Of a stretch of 64,000 nt of DNA, positions 37,949 through 45,890 are shown in pieces. The position numbers and the translations under genes were made by a program. Numbering within the stretch: the first letter of the stretch is position 1; every line of letters starts with the position of its first letter. Source of the stretch: Pseudomonas sp. URMO17WK12:I11 (lineage in GTDB: Bacteria; Pseudomonadota; Gammaproteobacteria; Pseudomonadales; Pseudomonadaceae); the NCBI RefSeq assembly GCF_007677725.1, contig NZ_VEDF01000002.1:434001-498000 (forward strand), read 5' to 3'. The notes beneath the pieces were generated by a model that was not told the origin of the DNA, ran no database searches, and saw only the letters and a program-made list of their open reading frames with translations.

Positions 37949-38057
37949 CACAGGGATTCACGTCTGGGAGAGTGATGCCAGGGTAACCAGGGCGCCTGCA
38001 GCGCTTCTCCCTTGACCGGGACAACCACGCGCGCGATCGGGACAACTTGCCAGGCGG

Positions 38058-38085
38058 CGGGCTGGCATTGCTGGCAGCCCGCCTT
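38058..38085 (-). terminator. Hairpin after the AraC gene
   Basis: GGCGGGCTG (38058-38066) and CAGCCCGCC (38077-38085) pair over 9 bp with a 10-nt loop, ten bases past the AraC stop. It probably ends the leuA-araC transcript, giving the pump operon its own promoter in 37949-38057. Confidence 0.6.
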
Positions 38086-38094
38086 GGCGTCGGA

Positions 38095-38829
38095 TCAATG
38101 CAGGTGCGGCTCAGCGCTGGCCTGCAAGCTGCCCTGCCAGTCGCTTGGCGTGTAGCCAAGGATGCGCTTGAACACGGCGGCGAAGGCACTGGCGCTCTGG
38201 TAACCATGCTCCAGGGCGACGTTGATGATCGGCATGCCATCGGCCAGGCAGCGTTGGCTGAGCATCATCCGGGCGCGGGCGCGCCATTCGCCGTACGACA
38301 TGCCCACCTCGCGCTGGAACAACCTGGCGACACTGCGCGAGCTCATGCTCAGTTGCTCGCCGCATTGTTCCAGCGTCAGGTCCTGCGCGGGGTCATCGAG
38401 AAAGCGCTCGCACCAGGCTCGCAGCCGCGCATGGCGCGGCAGCGGTACGTAGGCATTGATGCGCTGCGCAGCTTCCAGCTCGCGCTGGATCAGCGCCCGC
38501 ACATGCTCCCCGAATGCCTCGTCGCGTTGCCCAAGCATGCGCGAAGCCGCCAGGATCAGCTCGCGCAACAGCCCCGACACCACGATGACCTGGCATTGCT
38601 CGACCCGCGAACTGAGCAGCAAGGTACGCATCGAAACCTCACCCTCCATGCGGATCTCGTGGCTGACCCCGGCAGGCACCCACAGTGCATGCCCGCAAGG
38701 AATCACCCAGCTGCCGTCGTCACTGCGCACACGCATCACGCCCCGGGCGGCATATACCAGCTGATCATCGGCGTGGCAATGGCTGGCCACCACCTCGCCA
38801 TGTCCATAGTCCATTCCTAACGTTTGCAT
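38095..38829 (-). CDS. AraC-family regulator with N-terminal cupin
   Basis: A 244-residue regulator. An N-terminal RmlC-like cupin sensor (SHCHADDQLVYAARGVMRVRSDDGSWVIPCGHALWVPAGVSHEI, about 12-55) precedes two C-terminal AraC helix-turn-helix units (about 140-240: LTLEQCGEQLSMSSRSVARLFQREVG, INVALEHGYQSASAFAAVFKRILGYTPSDW). It resembles NimR-type AraC proteins, which control a neighbouring MFS exporter. It starts 13 bp after the leuA stop and lies before the pump genes, so pump control is the simplest reading. The longer frame to 38910 would overlap leuA and is not preferred. Confidence 0.87.
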   Translation of the reverse strand: MQTLGMDYGHGEVVASHCHADDQLVYAARGVMRVRSDDGSWVIPCGHALWVPAGVSHEIRMEGEVSMRTLLLSSRVEQCQVIVVSGLLRELILAASRMLGQRDEAFGEHVRALIQRELEAAQRINAYVPLPRHARLRAWCERFLDDPAQDLTLEQCGEQLSMSSRSVARLFQREVGMSYGEWRARARMMLSQRCLADGMPIINVALEHGYQSASAFAAVFKRILGYTPSDWQGSLQASAEPHLH

Positions 38830-38842
38830 GCCGATGGTCGCC

Positions 38843-40540
38843 TCAGGCCGTGACCACGGCACTGCCCAATGGCTGGAGCAGGCCCTGGCGCGTGGCTCGG
38901 CATACGGCACTGACCAGTGCCTGCAAGGAGGCCTGCAGAATGCTGCTGTCGCGCCCTACCCCGAACAGCAACTGGTTGTTGATGCGGATCTCCACGTAAG
39001 CGATCGCCTCCGCCTGGGCACCGTCGCGTACCGCATGTTCATGGTAGTCGGCGATGTCGAAGTTCAGGCCCTGGGCAGCGAACGCGTTGACCAGGCCTGC
39101 CAAGGGACCATTACCCTGACCGCTCAACGGCAGGCGCCCGCCTTGGTGAACCAGCTGCGCGTTGACGTAGGTGCAGCTTTCGTCGCTGGTGAGCATTGGC
39201 TGGGTCAGCGAATAGGGCTTGCCTTGTTGCAGGTAGTTTTCGTTGAAACAGGACAGAATCATTTCGCTGGTCACTTCCTGACCTTGCGCATCGGCGACCT
39301 GCTGCACCAGACCACTGAACTCCATCTGCAAACGGCGCGGCAGGACGATACCTTGCTGCTCCAGCAGATAAGCGACCCCGCCTTTGCCTGATTGGCTGTT
39401 GACCCGGATCACCGCCTCGTAGCTGCGGCCCATGTCGGCAGGGTCGATGGGCAGATACGGAATCTGCCAGTAGCCATCGGGATTGTTGCGGCGGTGGGCA
39501 AAGCCCTTCTTGATGGCATCCTGATGGGAGCCGGAGAACGCGGTGAAGACCAACTCGCCAGCGTACGGATGGCGTGGGTGGGTCGGCAGTTGGTTACAGA
39601 ACTCGACTTCACGCTGCACATGGATGATGTCGGAGAAATCCAGTTCCGGGCTGATACCACTGGTGTAGAGGTTCATCGCCAAGGTCAGGATGTCGACGTT
39701 GCCGGTGCGCTCGCCATTGCCGAACAAGGTGCCCTCGACCCGTTCGGCCCCAGCCAGGCAGGCCTGCTCGGCAGTAGAAACGCCTGTACCGCGGTCATTG
39801 TGCGGGTGCACGCTGATGATCAGGCTGTCGCGGTTGCTCACCTGTCGGCAGAACCACTCGATCTGGTCGGCGAACACGTTGGCCGTCGACACTTCAACCG
39901 TGGTAGGCAGGTTGAGAATCATCTTGTTGTCCGGCGTTGGCTGGAACTCGGCCACCACTGCATCGCAGATCTCCAGGCCAAAATCCAACTCGGTGAAGCA
40001 GAAGGTCTCCGGCGAATACTGGTAGGTCCACTGGGTTTGCGGATTGGCCTGCATCAGGGCCTTGATCTCGCGCGTGGCCTGGGTGGCGATATCGATGCAG
40101 CCGGCACGGTCCACGCCGAATACCACCTCGCGGAACACCGGCGCAGTGGCGTTGTAGACATGCACGATGGCCCGCGGTACACCCTTGAGCGCCTCGAAGG
40201 TACGCTCGATCAGATGCGTGCGCGCCTGGGTCATGACCTGAATGGTGACATCGTCTGGAATAGCACCGCTTTCGATCAGCTCGCGCACATAGTCGAAGTC
40301 GGTCTGCGAGGCCGCCGGAAAGCCCACCTCGATCTGCTTGAAGCCGACCTTGACCAGCAGGTCGAAGAAACGCCGCTTGCGTTCGGCGTTCATCGGCTCG
40401 ATCAGCGCCTGGTTGCCGTCTCGCATGTCGACGCTGCACCACACCGGCGCGGCCTTCTGCACGTTGCTTGGCCAGGTGCGATCGGGCAGATCGACGACGT
40501 TGAAATGGCGGTACTTGGTGGAGGGATCTTTCAACATCAT
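38843..40540 (-). CDS. leuA: 2-isopropylmalate synthase (probable second copy)
   Basis: A 565-residue LeuA of the longer type. It has a DRE-TIM barrel with DMRDGNQALIEPM, the metal-binding HPHNDRGTG, and GTLFGNGERTGNVD, followed by the C-terminal LeuA dimer/allosteric domain (about 440-560). It condenses acetyl-CoA with 2-ketoisovalerate, the committed step to leucine. The housekeeping leuA of pseudomonads lies near guaBA elsewhere, so this is probably an extra copy linked to the leucine/valine-using pathway downstream. That copy number cannot be checked from one window. AAGGAG precedes the ATG. Confidence 0.93.
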   Translation of the reverse strand: MMLKDPSTKYRHFNVVDLPDRTWPSNVQKAAPVWCSVDMRDGNQALIEPMNAERKRRFFDLLVKVGFKQIEVGFPAASQTDFDYVRELIESGAIPDDVTIQVMTQARTHLIERTFEALKGVPRAIVHVYNATAPVFREVVFGVDRAGCIDIATQATREIKALMQANPQTQWTYQYSPETFCFTELDFGLEICDAVVAEFQPTPDNKMILNLPTTVEVSTANVFADQIEWFCRQVSNRDSLIISVHPHNDRGTGVSTAEQACLAGAERVEGTLFGNGERTGNVDILTLAMNLYTSGISPELDFSDIIHVQREVEFCNQLPTHPRHPYAGELVFTAFSGSHQDAIKKGFAHRRNNPDGYWQIPYLPIDPADMGRSYEAVIRVNSQSGKGGVAYLLEQQGIVLPRRLQMEFSGLVQQVADAQGQEVTSEMILSCFNENYLQQGKPYSLTQPMLTSDESCTYVNAQLVHQGGRLPLSGQGNGPLAGLVNAFAAQGLNFDIADYHEHAVRDGAQAEAIAYVEIRINNQLLFGVGRDSSILQASLQALVSAVCRATRQGLLQPLGSAVVTA

Positions 40541-40919
40541 GGTGGCGGGCTCCTTTGCCGGGCGATGAGCGAGGTCATCTGGGTGATGACCGCTTACTCT
40601 AGCATTGGATCCAATTTATGATGGATTGGATTGAGAAGGATTGCTAATTTTTGCTTTACAAGCGCCTTCAGTGCATTCAAATTTCAGTTTGATAGCGATT
40701 TTGGGTTATTTTTTGCTACTTGATTCAATTTTGTAAAATATGCTGCTGTGCGGCCTTACGATACAGGTGCTATGACTAGGTCGGTTTGCATGCTGCAAAT
40801 GGTGAAAATCTCGCTGCAAAGTCAAGCTCGGTACCTGGATATACCCTGAGGTATATTTACCGCACGCAACCTCGGCTCTAGTTTTGGGACCACAACCATA
40901 ACAACCGAGGGACCTCTGC
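40541..40919. promoter_or_regulatory. 379-bp AT-rich divergent spacer leuA/SDR with operator-like palindrome
   Basis: It contains the perfect 12-bp palindrome ATTGGATCCAAT (40604-40615), a sequence known as the VanR/GntR-type operator, followed by the related GGATTGGATT 10 bp on. These lie about 65 bp upstream of leuA. The remaining 290 bp are AT-rich with no reading frame I would support. Confidence 0.6.
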
Positions 40920-41684
40920 ATGGATCGTTTGAAAGGCAAGGTGGCGTTGATCACTGGCGGCGCGGGCGGCTGTGGCTTGGCAGCGTCGGACCTGTTCGCT
41001 GCCGAGGGCGCCAAGGTAATCATCCTCGACTTGCCGACCAGCCAAGGCGAATCCGTGGCAGCACGTATTAATGCCGAAGGCGGTCAGGCGCTGTTCGTTG
41101 CCGCCGACGTTTCCCAGGCCGACCAGGTGCACCGTGCTGTAACTCAGGGCCAGGCGCATTTCGGCTCAATCAACGTGCTTATGAACCACGCGGGGATCAT
41201 TGCCGCCGCGCCGTTCCTGGAAACCAGCGAAGCCGACTGGGATCGGCTGATGAGCGTCAATGTCAAAAGCATGTTCTTAGTCACCAAGGCCGTATTGCCG
41301 GGCATGCTTGCCGCTGGCGGTGGCAGCGTCATCTGCACCTCGTCGATCTCCGCCGTAGTCGGCACGCCGATGGAGGTGCTGTATTGCACCACCAAAGGCG
41401 CCTGTCACATGTTCGCCCGCGCCCTGGCCGTGGAGTACCGCGACCAGAACATCCGCAGCAACGCCATTTGCCCAGGGTTCATCGGTACCGCCCATGGCCG
41501 CCGCGAGCTCGACCTGCTGCGCGGTTATGGCGTGGACGCTTCCGACGAGGCGATCAAGACCATGCAGGGGCGCCTGTGCGACCCGAGCGAAGTGGCCAAT
41601 GCCGCGCTGTTCCTGGCCAGTGACGAGTCGAGCTTCGTCAGTGGCTCGCACCTGTTCGTCGACAACGCCTATACCGCCATGTAA
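40920..41684 (+). CDS. Short-chain dehydrogenase/reductase
   Basis: A 254-residue classical SDR: cofactor motif TGGAGGCG near residue 12, Asp37 suggesting NAD preference (VIILDLP), NHAG, a catalytic Ser in SSIS and YCTTK with Tyr and Lys. The substrate is an unknown alcohol or ketone. It forms a pair with the EutH-like transporter downstream. GAGG precedes the ATG. Confidence 0.88.
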   Translation: MDRLKGKVALITGGAGGCGLAASDLFAAEGAKVIILDLPTSQGESVAARINAEGGQALFVAADVSQADQVHRAVTQGQAHFGSINVLMNHAGIIAAAPFLETSEADWDRLMSVNVKSMFLVTKAVLPGMLAAGGGSVICTSSISAVVGTPMEVLYCTTKGACHMFARALAVEYRDQNIRSNAICPGFIGTAHGRRELDLLRGYGVDASDEAIKTMQGRLCDPSEVANAALFLASDESSFVSGSHLFVDNAYTAM

Positions 41685-41690
41685 CACCCG

Positions 41691-41710
41691 GCCGGCAGCG
41701 CGCTGCCGGC
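41691..41710 (+). terminator. 20-bp palindrome between SDR and eutH-like genes
   Basis: GCCGGCAGCGCGCTGCCGGC is fully self-complementary and lies six bases past the SDR stop. As RNA it forms a strong hairpin that may attenuate read-through or stabilise the SDR message. Confidence 0.55.
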
Positions 41711-41781
41711 TACCCACAACAAGAACAGCAACACCCTTCAATTCTGCCCCCAAGCCAATTCCAACAAGACAGAGGCAGCAG

Positions 41782-43014
41782 ATGGAAAACATAGGCACTT
41801 ACGTCATCTACGTGATCATGGTGTGCGCCGTGATCGGCGCGATCGCTTCGATCGTCAACGCAGAATCCGAGCTGGCCAAGGAATTCACCGCCGGCCTGCA
41901 CAGCATCGGCCCGATCTTCATCCCGGTGGCCGGTATCATGGCCGCCATCCCGTTCATTTCCAGCTTCATCAGCCACGTCATCGGCCCACTGTTCCTGGCC
42001 ATGGGTGCCGACGCCGGCATCGCCGGGCCGATCTTCATCGCCTCGGACCTGGGTGGTTATCAGTTGGCCCAGGCACTGTCGCACAGCCCCGAGGGCTGGA
42101 TCCTCGGACTGATCACCGGCTTTCAGTGCGGCTCGACGGTCATCTTCGTCATCCCGGTGGGCCTGGCCATGCTCAACAAGGCCGACCACAAGTACATGGC
42201 CCTGGGCATCATGGCCGGGCTGCTGAGCATCCCGATCAGCATCGTGTTCATCGCCATGGGCATGCAGGCCATGGGCCTGGCCGTACGCCCGGACATCGCC
42301 ACGGCCGGCGTGGCGACGCAGGCACTGCACTTCACCTTGCCGACCCTGCTGCGCAACCTGTCGCCGCTGATCCTGTTCTGTGTGGCATTGGCGGCGGCGC
42401 TGCGCTACTTCCCAAACCTGATGGTCAGCCTGTTCCTCAAGCTCGGGCAACTGATGTATGCGGCGGTGACCCTGGTGCTGGTGGCCTCGATCGTCGAGTA
42501 CTTTACCGGTGTGTTCACTTCGCTGTTCGGTGGCTGGGGCTTTGCGCCGATCATCGCCGACAAGGCCGACCAGTTCCGCGCCCTGGAGATCGCCGGCTAC
42601 GTGGGCATCATGCTCTGCGGTGCGTTCCCGATGGTCTACCTGATCAAGCGCTTCCTGTCGCGGCCGATCGAGAAGGTGGCCTCGAAGCTAGGCCTGTCGC
42701 CGGTGGGGGCAGCTGGCATCCTCGCCGCTTCGGCCAATATCCTGGCGATGTTCCGCCTGGTGGCCGACATGCCACCGAAGGACAAGGTGCTAGTGATTGC
42801 CTTTGCCGTGTGTGCCGCCTTCACCTTTGGCGATCACCTGGCCTATTCGGCCAACTTCCAGCCCACGCTGATCGGACCGCTGATCATTGGCAAACTCGCC
42901 GGTGGCCTGTTGGGCATGCTGTTGGCCTACTGGCTGGCGGTACCCAAAGCACTGGAGCTGGGCCGTCAGGAAGAGGAGGCCGAGCTGCTGCCCGCCAGTG
43001 CACCGTTGCACTGA
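41782..43014 (+). CDS. eutH: EutH-family transporter (ethanolamine permease-like)
   Basis: A 410-residue protein with about eleven membrane segments that matches EutH along its length (MENIGTYVIYVIMVCAVIGAIASI, ...MGADAGIAGPIFIASDLGGYQLAQAL, FTFGDHLAYSANFQPTLIGPLIIGKLAGG). EutH facilitates ethanolamine entry. Here no eutBC lyase is visible, so the substrate may be another amino alcohol handled by the SDR. AGAGG precedes the ATG and an AACAAGAA motif lies at 41718-41725. Confidence 0.85.
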   Translation: MENIGTYVIYVIMVCAVIGAIASIVNAESELAKEFTAGLHSIGPIFIPVAGIMAAIPFISSFISHVIGPLFLAMGADAGIAGPIFIASDLGGYQLAQALSHSPEGWILGLITGFQCGSTVIFVIPVGLAMLNKADHKYMALGIMAGLLSIPISIVFIAMGMQAMGLAVRPDIATAGVATQALHFTLPTLLRNLSPLILFCVALAAALRYFPNLMVSLFLKLGQLMYAAVTLVLVASIVEYFTGVFTSLFGGWGFAPIIADKADQFRALEIAGYVGIMLCGAFPMVYLIKRFLSRPIEKVASKLGLSPVGAAGILAASANILAMFRLVADMPPKDKVLVIAFAVCAAFTFGDHLAYSANFQPTLIGPLIIGKLAGGLLGMLLAYWLAVPKALELGRQEEEAELLPASAPLH

Positions 43015-43098
43015 CAGTCCAGGCATCGTTCAATGCCGTTCGGGCTTGCACAGCCGGGCGGCATTCGCGCCCTCTTCCACACCGCATGGGCAACCGCA

Positions 43099-43902
43099 AT
43101 GAACAGCGACGACGCCAACCGCCTGGGCGCGGTCATTCACAGCATCGGCAGCGAAGCACTGGGCCCGGCCCTCGACACTGCGCTCAAAGGCGTGGTTGAT
43201 TTCGACATGAGCTGCGCCTACCTGTTTCGCTTCAACCAGCCCGCGCTGCTCATTCATGACGGCTACAATCAGCGGGTATCCGAACGTACCTTGAAAGCCT
43301 ACCTGCGCGGCGGCTATCTGCTCGACCCGTTCTACGTCGCCTGTACCAACAACCATCCCTCTGGCCTTTGGCGCATGAGCGAGTTGGCCCCAGACAGCTT
43401 CTTCGCCTCCGGATTTGCCATCTCTCATGACATCCACCCATGCGTCTCGACGCATCACGGTAGCTTGATTGAGGAAATGGGCTTCATTGTCCCGATACGC
43501 CCACGTACTGCACTGGTGTACTCGCTGATGCGTGGCCTCGAAAAGGGCGCGTTCGAGGCCAGAGAAGTACAGTCGCTGGCGGCACTAACGCCCCTGGTTG
43601 ACGCGATATTCAGCCAGCACCTGAAGCTGGCTCACTCACAGGACTTGGCAGATCCGCAGGAATCGGACAGCCAGTTGGAGGACGCCTTTGTTGATATCCT
43701 CCAGGGCCAGTTGACCGAAACCCAGCGCCTCGTGGCCAAACTTATCCTGCAGGGCCACAGCAGCCAGTCAATCTCTCGCGAGCTTCGGATTTCAGAAGGT
43801 ACGGTGAAAGTGCACCGGCATAATATCTGGCAGCGCTTGGGCATTGCGGGGAATGCGGAATTATTTCGTTTGTTTATCAATTATCTCATCAAGAACAGTT
43901 AA
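43099..43902 (+). CDS. LuxR-family (HTH) transcriptional regulator
   Basis: About 267 residues: an N-terminal sensor region of no recognised ligand class and a C-terminal LuxR/GerE helix-turn-helix (LTETQRLVAKLILQGHSSQSISRELRISEGTVKVHRHNIWQRLGI). The N-terminus lacks the typical acyl-homoserine-lactone pattern and there is no luxI nearby. It follows the EutH-like gene by about 85 bp and may control the SDR-EutH pair. The open frame allows a start at 43033, with a weak AGG upstream. Confidence 0.82.
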   Translation: MNSDDANRLGAVIHSIGSEALGPALDTALKGVVDFDMSCAYLFRFNQPALLIHDGYNQRVSERTLKAYLRGGYLLDPFYVACTNNHPSGLWRMSELAPDSFFASGFAISHDIHPCVSTHHGSLIEEMGFIVPIRPRTALVYSLMRGLEKGAFEAREVQSLAALTPLVDAIFSQHLKLAHSQDLADPQESDSQLEDAFVDILQGQLTETQRLVAKLILQGHSSQSISRELRISEGTVKVHRHNIWQRLGIAGNAELFRLFINYLIKNS

Positions 43903-43926
43903 CCTCGCTGGTGCTTGATCTCTGAT

Positions 43927-45672
43927 TCAGCAATCAACGGTGATATCAGTCCCCGGTACGGACGCGCACATGAGCGCATACCCGGGTTTAGCGCTATCGG
44001 CATCAATCAGGGGAATAATTTTCCCGTCCAATACGGCGCAATCACAGGTTTGGCATATGCCAGCACGACAATGGGCAGGTAATACCAGCCCCTTGGCTTC
44101 TGCGAAGCTAAGGAGGGTTCCATCTGTGGGTTGCCATGATGCAGTGACACCTGACCTGCTGAACGTGACCTGGAATGGCCCACATTCGGGAATTTTGCGC
44201 ATTTCCACTGGACTGTCAGGGGTCGCGAAGCTGTCCATGTGCAGCCGATCCACAGCGTCCGCTTGAACCACGCTGTTCTTTATCTGGCCCTGAAAGCCTT
44301 CGGGCCCGCAAACATGGATGGCAGCGCCACGCTCGGCAGCGTCGGTAGCTAACGCGGATATATCCGGCCTGTAGTTGATCGCGCCTTCAATTTCACTGTT
44401 CCCCTCGGTCACATGCAGGGCGACAGCACCTTGGCTTAGCTGCCCTACCAGCTTAGTGACCTCACCCCACAGCGCTAAATCGTCGCTGCATTTCACGGTG
44501 TGCACGACTCGCACAGGACGCGGGTAATGTGCTTGCACAAGTGCTGTGAGCTTGGTGATCGTCGGGGTTATGCCTATCCCCGCTGTAAGAAAGAGATTAG
44601 CTGGAGCGTCCAGGCTGAACGAATCTGGGCCGGAAGGTCCGGTCAGATGCAGGCGCTGTCCTGTTTCCAATGCATGAATGGCTTGGGAGCCGGCACCACT
44701 CCCCTGCTTCACCGTGATGCGTAGCCGATCATCCTCGATGCCTGACACGGTATAGCGGCGCCACGTGCCATCTGTTGCCAGATGGTGAACTGCGACATGC
44801 TGCCCAGCCACAAAGCTGTCCAGCGAGCCGAGCTCGGCTAGAGGGTCTCGCAGCCATACCGAGCGAATGCCCGGTGCTTCCTCAACAATCTCGACGACTT
44901 CTGCAGGGCGCGGCCAGGTAGTCAAAGAAGGTGCTCTTGGAACCTTGGCTGCTGTTGCCAGCCTTTCGCCGTAAGGCGCCTGCGTGCCTGAAATTCTATC
45001 GCCAGGTTGCAGCGTTCCTGCTTGCTCGACCTGTGCATAGACACCGCAGTACATGTGACCGAAATGTCGGTTCAACTGGGCGGGGATGTTGATGTCCAAT
45101 TCGCCCGTCTGGGGGTTTATCGACGTCGCTCGGCAACGCTTGATTGGCCGGATAATCGAGAGACGGGACTGACCAAAATCTACACCTTTGCCAAGCCACT
45201 CGAATTCCGAAAATGGCTCTGCATCGATATAGATATTGCCTCGAAAACGCATGGGGTCGATCGGTACGCCCGCTAGCGTAGACAGCGCCTCTACTGTCCT
45301 CACATTGATAATGGAAAGTGCCGAGTCGTCAAAATCCCAGTGGCCGAGACAGTCGTTTCGATGAACAACGCGTGCTTGCACACCAAAAAATTCGGCCAGT
45401 AGGTCTGGCTCTGTCAGCAAATCTCCACGAGGCACCGGCTGCCTTTCGTGGAGCGTCGCTGCACCCAGGCTTTTGCCAGGTAAAAAATGGACAAGCGCCG
45501 CATTGGTCGTGAGCTGCTGATACGGGGCGGCGCCAGCCGCCGTTCCACTTCGTGTAATGGCTACCGCACGGTCGCCTGGAAAACCTTTCCCGTATTCCAG
45601 CGGGACACAGTCCAGCCTTTCACCTTTGAAGCCCTTTATTGGATAGCGGAACAGCGAAACGACGTGAGCCAT
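43927..45672 (-). CDS. MOSC-flavin reductase-[2Fe-2S] ferredoxin fusion protein
   Basis: A 581-residue three-part protein. An N-terminal MOSC domain (about 1-235) has Cys180 in RCRATSINPQTG, which matches the molybdenum-binding Cys region of mARC and YcbX. Next is an FAD/NAD(P) reductase unit (RYTVS 306-310, AGIGITP 364-370). A plant-type ferredoxin follows (Cys535, 540, 543, 569 in CRAGICQTC...MC). This would be a self-contained electron chain from NAD(P)H to a molybdenum site able to reduce N-hydroxylated compounds. The reductase half alone resembles Rieske oxygenase reductases. It lies alone after the ALDH operon terminator. Confidence 0.88.
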   Translation of the reverse strand: MAHVVSLFRYPIKGFKGERLDCVPLEYGKGFPGDRAVAITRSGTAAGAAPYQQLTTNAALVHFLPGKSLGAATLHERQPVPRGDLLTEPDLLAEFFGVQARVVHRNDCLGHWDFDDSALSIINVRTVEALSTLAGVPIDPMRFRGNIYIDAEPFSEFEWLGKGVDFGQSRLSIIRPIKRCRATSINPQTGELDINIPAQLNRHFGHMYCGVYAQVEQAGTLQPGDRISGTQAPYGERLATAAKVPRAPSLTTWPRPAEVVEIVEEAPGIRSVWLRDPLAELGSLDSFVAGQHVAVHHLATDGTWRRYTVSGIEDDRLRITVKQGSGAGSQAIHALETGQRLHLTGPSGPDSFSLDAPANLFLTAGIGITPTITKLTALVQAHYPRPVRVVHTVKCSDDLALWGEVTKLVGQLSQGAVALHVTEGNSEIEGAINYRPDISALATDAAERGAAIHVCGPEGFQGQIKNSVVQADAVDRLHMDSFATPDSPVEMRKIPECGPFQVTFSRSGVTASWQPTDGTLLSFAEAKGLVLPAHCRAGICQTCDCAVLDGKIIPLIDADSAKPGYALMCASVPGTDITVDC

Positions 45673-45786
45673 CTGACATGCCCTCTTCACAAATTCGTAG
45701 GAATCACTTGAAGCCCAGCGTGACCTGACGGGGATGAATTGTTCGATGCATGCAATGCCGATCACCCTGTCGCTCGCCACGGATGC

Positions 45787-45816
45787 AAAAAAGCCACTGC
45801 CCGGAGGGGCAGTGGC
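45787..45816 (-). terminator. Rho-independent terminator after the aldehyde dehydrogenase gene
   Basis: Read on the minus strand: GCCACTGCCC, loop CTCC, GGGCAGTGGC, then TTTTTT. It closes the catabolic operon 75 bp after the dehydrogenase stop and separates it from the MOSC fusion gene. Confidence 0.9.
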
Positions 45817-45890
45817 CGGGTCCGCACCGAACTCCGTCAGAACAGCGCGGTATCAGGACGCAGGCGATTGAATCACCCGCGTGCCACCAG

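Noticed and set aside
41823..43199. 458-codon alternative-frame protein over the EutH-like gene
   Set aside because: His/Arg/Gly-rich shadow of a membrane protein that is clearly coding in the other frame.
43099..43902. Acyl-homoserine-lactone quorum-sensing receptor
   Set aside because: Only the C-terminal HTH is LuxR-like; the N-terminus lacks the autoinducer-binding pattern I would expect and no luxI is present.
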